The notes under the pieces are model-generated. The model saw only the letters and a list, made by a program, of their open reading frames with translations. It did not search any database and was not told the origin of the DNA. Below are positions 1-4,804 of a stretch of DNA of 6,042 nt, one piece after another (the stretch's first letter is position 1; the number at the start of each line of letters is the position of its first letter). The DNA is from Candidatus Segatella mututuai. GTDB taxonomy: Bacteria; Bacteroidota; Bacteroidia; Bacteroidales; Bacteroidaceae. The DNA is taken from positions 11,375-17,416 of the forward strand of contig DJOI01000031.1 of assembly GCA_002439605.1 (NCBI GenBank), read 5' to 3'. The position numbers and the translations under genes were made by a program.

Positions 1-377
1 CTGCCAAGGAAAAGCTGTCTGCCATTTTGACCTTTGCCGGAGGCGACAAAGAAGCCGAGAGGGAGATAATGAAAACCGTGACGACAGAGATGGAAACTTA
101 CCGGGATGCATTGCACAAGTATCTGCCTGCCGCAGGAAAGGACGAGGAAGCCCAGGAGGAGATGAGCCAGGAAGCCAAACAGGATGTTGCAAGAATAGTC
201 CACAAGCTGCAACCCATAGCCAAGATGTTGCAAGCGGAATGTCAACAGCAACTATTGGCTCTCTCACCCGAACATATCGGAGAACAGGAGGACAAAAAAA
301 TCCGAGCATACATCCAGGATGTCTGCGACGACTTGGGAAATATGCTCGGAGAACTGAAAGAAAATCTTTCCGAGTGA
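1..377 (+). CDS. C-terminal part of an unrecognised acidic helical protein (5' end outside window)
   Basis: The reading frame is open from the first complete codon (position 3) to a TGA at 375-377, giving about 124 visible residues. An in-frame TTG at 27 exists, but the frame runs on upstream, so this is a truncated gene and the TTG need not be a start. The visible part is rich in Glu, Lys, Gln and Ala, has no membrane segment, signal or Cys cluster, and looks like amphipathic helices or coiled coil (for example around the EEAQEEMSQEAKQD stretch). I do not recognise the family and assign no function. It converges on greA with a 7-bp gap between stops and no terminator hairpin in that gap. Codon use and absence of stops support a real gene; the identity is unknown. 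Confidence 0.7.
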   Translation, partial: AKEKLSAILTFAGGDKEAEREIMKTVTTEMETYRDALHKYLPAAGKDEEAQEEMSQEAKQDVARIVHKLQPIAKMLQAECQQQLLALSPEHIGEQEDKKIRAYIQDVCDDLGNMLGELKENLSE

Positions 378-384
378 CAACCTC

Positions 385-849
385 TTACAGTTCCACCGTG
401 TCTATGTGGAACTTCATCAGCCCCGCCGGAACCTTCACCATCACCTCGTCGCCAGCCTTCTTGCCCAAGAGAGCCTGGGCTATCGGCGACTTGATGGAGA
501 TCTTTCCTTCATGAAGGTCTGCCTCGTGAGGGTTCACGATGGTGTAGGTCATGCTGCACTTGTTGGCTACATTCGTAATCTTCACTTTGCTAAACAGCCC
601 CACCTTGTCGCTTTGCAGGCGCGACTTGTCTATTACACGGGCATTCTCCAGTATTTTCTGCTTAAAACTGATTCTGCCCAACAGTTTGCCCTGCTCTCGC
701 TTGGCTGCATGATATTCGAAGTTCTCGCTGAGGTCGCCCTTGTCGCGTGCCTCTGCTATGGCGTCGCGCACGGCAGGCAGCTCCACCTTTATCATGTGTT
801 GAAGTTCAGCCACGAGTTCATCGTAGCCTTCCTGAGACATATATTCCAT
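385..849 (-). CDS. greA: Transcription elongation factor GreA
   Basis: This 154-aa protein matches GreA in length (about 155-160 aa) and architecture. Residues about 1-75 form the N-terminal coiled coil, with the family signature ARDKGDLSENFEYHAAK at 34-50. Residues about 78-154 are the FKBP-like C-terminal domain, including the GKISIKSPIAQALLGKKAGDE stretch at about 114-134. The two acidic tip residues that coordinate Mg2+ in the RNA polymerase secondary channel are present as D39 and E42. GreA rescues backtracked RNA polymerase by stimulating cleavage of the 3' end of the nascent RNA. The ATG at 849 fits the usual family N-terminus (MEYMSQEGYDEL); no strong Shine-Dalgarno precedes it, as is normal in Bacteroidetes. 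It appears monocistronic, with its own promoter at 897-927. The stop is TAA at 385-387. Confidence 0.96.
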   Translation of the reverse strand: MEYMSQEGYDELVAELQHMIKVELPAVRDAIAEARDKGDLSENFEYHAAKREQGKLLGRISFKQKILENARVIDKSRLQSDKVGLFSKVKITNVANKCSMTYTIVNPHEADLHEGKISIKSPIAQALLGKKAGDEVMVKVPAGLMKFHIDTVEL

Positions 850-896
850 CTTGTTCTAATTTTATTCTCTTTTCTTTTTGTTTTATTTCCAATGTG

Positions 897-927
897 CAAA
901 GATACGGAGAAATCATGAAAAAGCCAA
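897..927 (-). promoter_or_regulatory. Predicted Bacteroidetes-type promoter of greA
   Basis: Read on the minus strand, TTGG (927-924) is followed after exactly 19 bp by TATCTTTG (904-897). This fits the Bacteroidetes sigma-ABfr pattern TTTG-N19-TAnnTTTG, with a perfect -7 box and a slightly off -33 box. Transcription would start near 891, giving a leader of about 40 nt before the greA ATG. Confidence 0.72.
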
Positions 928-960
928 GACTTTGCCCGAGTTTTACGTAAAAAGAAAGCC

Positions 961-976
961 GTGCATAAATATTCAC
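961..976. promoter_or_regulatory. Imperfect palindrome resembling an ArgR box (weak)
   Basis: GTGCATAAATATTCAC is an imperfect 16-bp palindrome (6 of 8 half-site bases match). It differs at one position from the ARG-box core TGAATWWWWATTCA known from enterobacteria. It lies about 34 bp upstream of the greA -33 box. No arginine gene is in the window and AT-rich DNA yields such matches by chance, so this is only a candidate. Confidence 0.15.
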
Positions 977-997
977 AAGCATACTGCACTTAACTAC

Positions 998-1066
998 GAA
1001 AAATATTTTTCTCAGTTGGGAAAAAATATTTTCCCAGTTGGGCGAATCTTTTTTCCCAACTGAGAA
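998..1066. repeat. Three-copy CAGTTGGG module with 18-bp perfect inverted repeat
   Basis: CAGTTGGG occurs at 1013-1020 and 1035-1042 and inverted (CCCAACTG) at 1055-1062. The first two copies lie in tandem 22-bp units (999-1020 and 1021-1042, 18 of 22 identical), each led by an A/T run. Copies 1 and 3 lie in perfect 18-bp arms (1009-1026 and 1049-1066) with a 22-nt loop. Competing hairpins are possible: 1017-1024 with 1029-1036, or 1035-1042 with 1055-1062. A 14-bp palindrome, GAAAAATATTTTTC (998-1011), abuts the left arm. The 22-bp spacing is two helical turns, which suits protein binding on one DNA face. It lies upstream of both divergent genes, so it is not an obvious terminator for either. 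Confidence 0.75.
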
Positions 1067-1262
1067 GCCGTTTTCCTGCAATTCACGTATGAACATACAG
1101 CATAAACATACATTTCCATCCTGCGTCAGGCACTTACAGGAGCGGTGTCATATAAACTGGCAGAAGCCATGTTTGCCCGTCTTTTTGCAAGTCCTTGGTA
1201 TATATAAGGTATACAATCCCGTATTGCAGCAGCAGCTCCCCCCCAAAGCGGACACGAAAAAC

Positions 1263-1288
1263 AAGGGTACGACGTGAATCGCACCCTT
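1263..1288 (-). terminator. Small hairpin, terminator-like only on the minus strand (weak)
   Basis: AAGGGT (1263-1268) pairs with ACCCTT (1283-1288), and an inner CGA/TCG pairing lies inside after one mismatch. On the minus strand the stem is followed by GTTTTTC, like a short intrinsic terminator. No convincing minus-strand gene lies just upstream of it (above 1288), so its role is unclear and it may be a remnant or chance hairpin. Confidence 0.25.
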
Positions 1289-1351
1289 ATGATGGATGAA
1301 TGGAATTTATTGTGCTTACCTGGCAACAACCTAAATATTGCGTAAAACATT

Positions 1352-1382
1352 CTTCGGTATTCAAAAAAATATGCTATCTTTG
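1352..1382 (+). promoter_or_regulatory. Predicted promoter of the peptidase-crcB operon
   Basis: A perfect -7 box TATCTTTG lies at 1375-1382. The -33 region, 19 bp upstream, is only a weak match (CTTC at 1352-1355). Transcription would start near 1388, giving a leader of about 64 nt. This position argues against the long 5' extensions of the peptidase frame (TTG at 1338, ATG at 1371), which would lie upstream of or within the promoter. Confidence 0.6.
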
Positions 1383-1451
1383 CATAATCTTTGTACCAAC
1401 CACACCAATTCCACAGAATATCGGTCGGAAAAACAACTATACAGAGAAGAA

Positions 1452-2210
1452 ATGACTATGGTAACAAAAGAAAAAATCGGCGGCACAGACACCAAGATGC
1501 CGAAGTTGCCGCAACGCAAACTGGCACATCTCCTTCTGTGCATCATCCTCTCTTCGCTATTCTGCATGCCGACGAAGGCACAGAACCCTGGCGAGGTCGT
1601 CGCGCGACAAAGCATCAGAAAAATGGGAGAAAGCCATTTCTTTTACGTCGTGCCCATCCCCGACAACATATTCGGCATGATGCAGGGAAAAACGTATAAG
1701 AAAAACTGCACGGTGCCAAGAAGCCAGCTGCGTTATCTGAGATGCCTGCACATAGACAAGGACGGTAGAAGCATCGTGGGCGAAATGGTGGTAAACAAGG
1801 CGATAGCCAGCGATGTGCTCGACATACTGCGACAACTCTATCATGCGAAATATCCGATAGAGCGAATGCGGCTCGTCGACCATTGGGGCGCAGACGACGA
1901 ACGAGCCATGAGAGCCAACAATTCCTCCTGTTTCAACTTCCGATTCATCTCGCACACCCACACGGTGTCGAAGCACGGCAGGGGGATGGCCATCGACATC
2001 AACACGCTCTACAATCCATATCATAAACGACTCAGAAACGGCAAGGAAGTGATAGAGCCGTCCACCGCCCGTCCGTATCTGGACCGAAGCCTACACCACC
2101 CTTACATGATCAAGAGAGGCGACCTCTGCTACCGCCTCTTCAAGGAAAAGGGATTCCGCTGGGGAGGCGATTGGAAACACAGCAAGGACTACCAGCACTT
2201 TGAGAAATAA
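1452..2210 (+). CDS. Secreted M15-family (VanY/L-Ala-D-Glu type) peptidase
   Basis: The 252-aa protein has a Sec signal peptide: a basic n-region (PKLPQRK, about 17-22), a hydrophobic core (about 23-37) and a likely cleavage after TKA at about residue 43. No lipobox is seen (Phe precedes the Cys). The C-terminal half carries the M15 zinc site: H175 and D182 in KHGRGMAIDIN (the HxxGxAxD motif), and H249 in the GFRWGGDWKHSKDYQHFE block typical of Peptidase_M15_4 enzymes. Such enzymes cut peptidoglycan stem peptides (D-Ala-D-Ala carboxypeptidases or endolysin-like endopeptidases), here probably in the periplasm. The exact bond cut cannot be told. ATGs at 1452 and 1458 both follow AGAAGAA; ATG 1497 is also possible and would start just before the signal n-region. 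crcB follows 8 bp after the TAA. Confidence 0.87.
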   Translation: MTMVTKEKIGGTDTKMPKLPQRKLAHLLLCIILSSLFCMPTKAQNPGEVVARQSIRKMGESHFFYVVPIPDNIFGMMQGKTYKKNCTVPRSQLRYLRCLHIDKDGRSIVGEMVVNKAIASDVLDILRQLYHAKYPIERMRLVDHWGADDERAMRANNSSCFNFRFISHTHTVSKHGRGMAIDINTLYNPYHKRLRNGKEVIEPSTARPYLDRSLHHPYMIKRGDLCYRLFKEKGFRWGGDWKHSKDYQHFEK

Positions 2211-2218
2211 GAACAGAC

Positions 2219-2596
2219 ATGAAAGAAGTATTACTCGTAAGCATAGGCAGCTTCTTGGGAGGTGGCCTGAGATATTGGATCTCCAAGATGGTGCAGGCAA
2301 GCAGCCTCATAGCTTTCCCCTTCGGCACCATGACGGTAAACGTGTTGGGCTGCTTCATCATCGGATTTCTCTCGGGCATTTCATGGAATGGCGGAGGATG
2401 GATGAACCCTTCCACCAAGCTGTTGCTCACCACAGGTTTCTGTGGGGGGTTCACCACCTTCTCCACCTTCATGAACGAAGGTTCCTTGCTGATGAAGGAC
2501 GAGCAATATCTCTACATGATGCTCTATCTCTTCGGCAGCCTCATTCTTGGACTCATCGCCGTACTGGCAGGTCACCTGCTGGCAAGGTTTCTATAA
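2219..2596 (+). CDS. crcB: Fluoride ion channel/exporter CrcB (Fluc)
   Basis: The 125-aa protein is the normal length for one Fluc subunit, with four hydrophobic segments (about 3-25, 32-54, 66-88 and 97-122). Family signatures are present: GGGLRYW (14-20), GTMTVNVLGCFIIG (36-49) with the conserved Asn N41, and GFCGGFTTFSTF (73-84) containing the TM3 break and the Phe-box residues F81 and F84. Fluc proteins form antiparallel dimers in the inner membrane and let fluoride leave the cytoplasm. As a single full-length gene this should form a homodimer. It starts 8 bp after the peptidase stop, so it is probably in the same transcript and translationally linked. I see no fluoride riboswitch upstream, so fluoride control at RNA level is not evident. 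The stop is TAA at 2594-2596. Confidence 0.95.
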   Translation: MKEVLLVSIGSFLGGGLRYWISKMVQASSLIAFPFGTMTVNVLGCFIIGFLSGISWNGGGWMNPSTKLLLTTGFCGGFTTFSTFMNEGSLLMKDEQYLYMMLYLFGSLILGLIAVLAGHLLARFL

Positions 2597-2656
2597 AAAA
2601 TGATTCTCCGTTTATACAGGGAGCCTTCCTTCAAAGTTACTCCCAACACTACAGCA

Positions 2657-2664
2657 TTATATTT
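2657..2664. repeat. Left copy of putative target-site duplication
   Basis: TTATATTT directly precedes the GGTTCTTCCG terminus and is repeated in the same orientation just after the other terminus (2957-2964). The exact 8-bp match at both junctions is what defines the element ends. Confidence 0.65.
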
Positions 2665-2956
2665 GGTTCTTCCGGAATATGGAGTGATATTATGTGCTCC
2701 CACAGATAGCACAGATTATCACAGATTTTCCAAGCGGACAGTAAGGCAAATGCCACAGATGTGGGGTCGCCTACTTCGTGGCTTGATTTACACAGATTCT
2801 ATGATAAATTCAATATAAATCAGCTTTCATCTGTGTAATCTTGCGGCGAAGCCAGCAACACTAAATCTGTGGGCATAGCCTGTGTTTAGAAAAAATCTGT
2901 GCCATCTGTGCTATCTGTGGGAGATATTGATCATCACTCAAAATATCGGAAGAACC
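2665..2956. mobile_element. MITE-like foldback element with terminal inverted repeats and 8-bp target duplication
   Basis: The element begins GGTTCTTCCG (2665-2674) and ends with its exact inverse CGGAAGAACC (2947-2956). Immediately outside, TTATATTT occurs as an exact direct repeat (2657-2664 and 2957-2964), as expected for an 8-bp target-site duplication. Inside, CTCCCACAGATAGCACAGAT (2697-2716) is perfectly inverted at 2904-2923, and GAGTGAT is mirrored between the terminal and subterminal repeats. Five ACAGAT hexamers in the left half (starting 2702, 2711, 2721, 2755, 2792) pair with five ATCTGT in the right half (2913, 2904, 2895, 2865, 2829) around a centre near 2810-2813. No transposase is encoded, so movement would need one supplied elsewhere. 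As RNA the two arms could fold into a long imperfect hairpin. The parent transposon family is not recognised. Confidence 0.72.
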
Positions 2957-2964
2957 TTATATTT
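2957..2964. repeat. Right copy of putative target-site duplication
   Basis: TTATATTT directly follows the CGGAAGAACC terminus and matches 2657-2664 exactly, in direct orientation. Confidence 0.65.
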
Positions 2965-3006
2965 TTCGGGGAAACGGCGGATGTTATTAGGTGCACAATC
3001 TATACA

Positions 3007-3039
3007 ACGAAGCCCCTTTCACAAAGAAAGAGGCTTCGT
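3007..3039 (-). terminator. Hairpin downstream of rhaD, probable transcription terminator
   Basis: ACGAAGCCCCTTTC (3007-3020) and GAAAGAGGCTTCGT (3026-3039) form a 14-bp stem with a 5-nt loop. The one imperfect position is a C-A mismatch on the plus strand but a G-U wobble in minus-strand RNA, which favours function for rhaD. It lies 40 nt past the rhaD stop. The following tract (TGTATAG) is not a strong U run, so efficiency is uncertain; it might also stop read-through from crcB. Confidence 0.6.
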
Positions 3040-3078
3040 CAAACAATTTCTACTTATTTAAAACTACTAAAAGCAACT

Positions 3079-3888
3079 CTATTTGGGCAGATGGAATGCC
3101 CGGGTCATCTCTGCCATCTCTTCTTGGCTCATGCCATCAGGCTCGAAGCCCATGCACTTGGCGTCGATGTAAATCTTCGCGCTCTTGGAGAGCACGTCTA
3201 TCTGGTCGAAGGCATCCATCACGTCGAGGCCTTTGGCGAAGACGCCATGCTTCTCCCACATCACCACGTCGTAGTCTTCCAGTTCCTTCAACGTTCCTTC
3301 GGCAAGTTCCAGGCTGCCAGGCAGTTTATAAGGAACGATGCCAAGCCCGAGCGGACAGAATGCCTTGGTCTCGGGAATCATGCTCCAGAGCAAATTGCTC
3401 AACACATCCTTGCCCATAAACTTTTTGTTGTGGCTCATGGCTATCAACTCGATGGGATGGGTATGAACCGTAGCCTTGTAGTTGGAGCCTTTCTCGATGA
3501 GACGGGCATGAACCGACAGATGGCTCGGCAACTCGGACGTAGGCATCACGGCATTGTCGGCTATGATCTCATAGCTGGCGCAATCGTCCAAGATACGTAT
3601 GATGGAGCCATTGTCCATGGGCCAGCGAGCCAAGTCGCGCATGCGCTTGCCCGTACCCTTGCAGAAAAAGTAACAACCCTTCAGCGCAGGCAGGACTGTA
3701 CCTATCTGCTTCACGTCGCTGATGGCGGGCAGCGCCTTCATCTCCTCATCCACAAGGTCGGTCACATTCACCGTAATGTTGCCGCCATTACGCTCAGCCC
3801 AACCATTCTGCCAGAGATAGCCTGCTACCTCGGCAATCTTGTCCACTTCCTTCTTCAAGGCGGGACGCCCCTCTAAAACACTTTTCAT
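3079..3888 (-). CDS. rhaD: Rhamnulose-1-phosphate aldolase (class II, zinc)
   Basis: The 269-aa product matches the usual RhaD length (274 aa in E. coli). It splits L-rhamnulose 1-phosphate into dihydroxyacetone phosphate and L-lactaldehyde in the cytoplasm, in the L-rhamnose pathway. Family landmarks are GWAERNGGNIT (about 29-39) and GTGKRM (about 78-83) for phosphate binding, the catalytic Glu in PTSELPSH (E119, equivalent to E. coli E117), zinc ligands H142 and H144 in ATVHTHPIE, and H214 in WEKHGVFA. The frame opens as far as 4014, but those 42 extra residues look non-coding, overlap the predicted promoter and do not fit the family. The ATG at 3888 gives the family N-terminus (MKSVLEGRPALKKEVDKIAE) and is preferred. 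The stop is TAG at 3079-3081. No other rha gene is in the window. Confidence 0.94.
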   Translation of the reverse strand: MKSVLEGRPALKKEVDKIAEVAGYLWQNGWAERNGGNITVNVTDLVDEEMKALPAISDVKQIGTVLPALKGCYFFCKGTGKRMRDLARWPMDNGSIIRILDDCASYEIIADNAVMPTSELPSHLSVHARLIEKGSNYKATVHTHPIELIAMSHNKKFMGKDVLSNLLWSMIPETKAFCPLGLGIVPYKLPGSLELAEGTLKELEDYDVVMWEKHGVFAKGLDVMDAFDQIDVLSKSAKIYIDAKCMGFEPDGMSQEEMAEMTRAFHLPK

Positions 3889-3908
3889 TTCTTGACTGTT
3901 TTGTATTA

Positions 3909-3989
3909 TTTGGCGCAAAGTTAACATAAAAATACGACTATCGACCCAAAGTTTTGATATTTTTGCCAAGACTTTTGGCGCAAGTTCAC
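3909..3989. repeat. Direct repeat TTTGGCGCAA in the rhaD upstream region
   Basis: TTTGGCGCAA occurs at 3909-3918 and 3974-3983. The similarity continues into AGTTAAC in the first copy and GTTCAC in the second, about 16 bp in all with one gap and one mismatch. The copies are 65 bp apart, close to six helical turns, and the first overlaps the rhaD -7 box. They may be operator sites for a sugar-responsive regulator; this is inference. Confidence 0.4.
3916..3950 (-). promoter_or_regulatory. Predicted rhaD promoter
   Basis: On the minus strand TAACTTTG (3923-3916) fits the TAnnTTTG -7 box, and TTTG (3950-3947) is a -33 candidate, but the 23-bp spacer is longer than usual. Transcription would begin near 3910, giving a leader of about 20 nt before the ATG at 3888. 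Confidence 0.5.
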
Positions 3990-4038
3990 AAAAACTATCT
4001 TTTTCTCGGCTCATCCGAAAGCTGGAGCGATGGTTTTT

Positions 4039-4058
4039 ATATCTCCCACAGATAGCAC
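4039..4058. repeat. Solo 20-nt copy of the foldback-element subterminal repeat
   Basis: ATATCTCCCACAGATAGCAC is an exact inverted copy of 2908-2927 in the right arm of the element at 2665-2956. Similarity stops on both sides and no second arm or terminal repeat is nearby, so this is a fragment or independent copy. It sits in the divergent region between rhaD and the 4141 gene, about 50 bp upstream of the latter's promoter. Confidence 0.7.
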
Positions 4059-4104
4059 TCCATTCCCAAGAAGAATCTTTTTTGTTATTTTATATCTTCA
4101 AATA

Positions 4105-4135
4105 GTTGCACTCTCGATTTTTCTTCGTATCTTTG
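4105..4135 (+). promoter_or_regulatory. Predicted promoter of the 4141-4749 gene and downstream synthase
   Basis: GTTG (4105-4108), exactly 19 bp, then TATCTTTG (4128-4135) is a good Bacteroidetes promoter with a perfect -7 box. The ATG at 4141 is only 5 bp after the box, so transcription should begin at or within a base or two of the start codon, making a nearly leaderless mRNA. Confidence 0.72.
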
Positions 4136-4140
4136 CAAGT

Positions 4141-4749
4141 ATGAATCCACTGAACACCAACAACATAAAATGGAGCGAGAACGTCATCATCGCCGACGCC
4201 GACTATATTGACAAGGTGGCGTTCGACCTGACCGTCAACTTCGAGCGCATGATCAACCGTCGCATCCCGCCTGCCGACATGGCGCAATGGGCAGTCTGCG
4301 TTGCCCTCGACGGTGGCCTCAGGGAGGGCGGACACGAGACGCAAGTGGTGCTCATCCACGACAAGAAGTCGATGGCGATGAAGAACTTCCGTCCCTCCAA
4401 CTACGAGCAGGACCTGAACGCACAGGCCTTCAAGGATCCCAAGCTCGGCGAGTTCATCATCTCCTCCTATCCTACGGAAAACAAGATGGTGGGCAAGGAC
4501 GACTTCCTCGTCGACGTGGCACGCACCGTCTGCAATGCCAAGGAGGTGAAGCGTGTGATGATCGTCCCCAACTCGGAGGATGGCGACGCCTACGACCAGC
4601 TGCGCGACATGCTCCGCAAACTCGACGACGACGACAAGCGCATCACCCTCTTCGCCATGCAGCCCATGCCTGGTGGCAACTTCCGCCAGGAAATCTTGGG
4701 CTACTCCCTGATGAGTGCCTTGGGCATCTCGGCAGACGAGATAAAGTAA
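4141..4749 (+). CDS. Conserved Bacteroidales protein of unknown function (possibly DUF6621)
   Basis: The 202-aa protein has no signal peptide or membrane segment and should be cytoplasmic. Its beginning (NIKWSENVIIADADYIDKVAFDLTV) and end (RQEILGYSLMSALGISADEIK) resemble a conserved Bacteroidales family I recall as DUF6621; I am only moderately sure of that label and know no biochemical function. Alternating hydrophobic strands (VIIADAD, TQVVLIH, VKRVMIVPN, RITLFAM) and helices suggest an alpha/beta fold with Asp-rich loops. The frame runs upstream to 4030, but the ATG at 4141 follows the promoter and gives the family-like N-terminus. The carboxyspermidine synthase gene follows after 55 bp with no terminator or promoter between, so co-transcription and a link to polyamine or amino-acid metabolism are plausible but unproven. 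Its GC content is higher than the surrounding intergenic DNA. The stop is TAA. Confidence 0.88.
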   Translation: MNPLNTNNIKWSENVIIADADYIDKVAFDLTVNFERMINRRIPPADMAQWAVCVALDGGLREGGHETQVVLIHDKKSMAMKNFRPSNYEQDLNAQAFKDPKLGEFIISSYPTENKMVGKDDFLVDVARTVCNAKEVKRVMIVPNSEDGDAYDQLRDMLRKLDDDDKRITLFAMQPMPGGNFRQEILGYSLMSALGISADEIK

Positions 4750-4763
4750 GGGCGCAAGCCTCA

Positions 4764-4791
4764 TTTAACATTTAACATTCAACACTTAACA
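4764..4791 (+). repeat. Four tandem 7-bp repeats (YTYAACA)
   Basis: The units are TTTAACA (4764-4770), TTTAACA (4771-4777), TTCAACA (4778-4784) and CTTAACA (4785-4791). They occupy half of the 55-bp gap between the two genes of the putative operon and end 13 bp before the downstream ATG. Such arrays can change copy number by slippage and so alter the spacing upstream of the start. Confidence 0.8.
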
Positions 4792-4804
4792 TTAAAAATA
4801 CGCA

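Larger units (their letters stand above)
850..1451. other. Gene-poor divergent intergenic region between greA and the peptidase operon
   Basis: No convincing coding sequence is visible over about 600 bp. The small open frames here have no recognisable domain and overlap each other on both strands. The stretch holds the greA promoter (897-927), an ArgR-box-like palindrome (961-976), the CAGTTGGG repeat module (998-1066), a small hairpin (1263-1288) and the peptidase promoter near 1352-1382. The remainder (about 1070-1260) shows nothing I can name. Confidence 0.6.
2597..3078. other. Intergenic region between crcB and rhaD, mostly a foldback element
   Basis: No real gene is visible in these 482 bp. 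Positions 2597-2656 show nothing I can name. Positions 2657-2964 are the MITE-like element with its flanking 8-bp repeats, and 3007-3039 is a strong hairpin downstream of rhaD. A 72-codon open frame across the left arm (2600-2818) is explained by the repeat and has no protein-like features. Confidence 0.7.

Noticed and set aside
1009..1066. Invertible promoter flanked by inverted repeats
   Set aside because: The segment between the 18-bp arms is only 22 bp, too short for site-specific inversion, and contains no promoter box.
1126..1350. 74-codon minus-strand open frame in the greA-peptidase gap
   Set aside because: No domain, no promoter box and no start context are visible; the frame also contains the hairpin at 1263-1288.
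1338..1451. Longer 5' extension of the peptidase (TTG 1338 or ATG 1371 start)
   Set aside because: Both starts lie upstream of or inside the predicted -7 box at 1375-1382, and the extension would bury the signal peptide more than 50 residues in.
1388..2218. Fluoride riboswitch controlling crcB
   Set aside because: crcB is preceded by the peptidase coding region, and the operon leader (about 1388-1451) lacks the conserved riboswitch segments.
2702..2918. CRISPR array from the repeated ACAGAT units
   Set aside because: The repeats are only 6-9 bp, unevenly spaced, and reversed in the second half. This fits an inverted-repeat element, not direct repeats with spacers.
2899..3876. 325-codon open frame on the plus strand
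   Set aside because: It is antisense to rhaD, starts inside the foldback element and has no protein-family features.
3889..4014. N-terminal extension of rhaD (42 extra codons)
   Set aside because: It overlaps the predicted rhaD promoter and repeat sites, and the shorter form has exactly the family length and N-terminus.
4090..4764. 224-codon open frame on the minus strand
   Set aside because: It is antisense to the conserved 4141-4749 gene; the biased Val/His/Leu composition is typical of a shadow.
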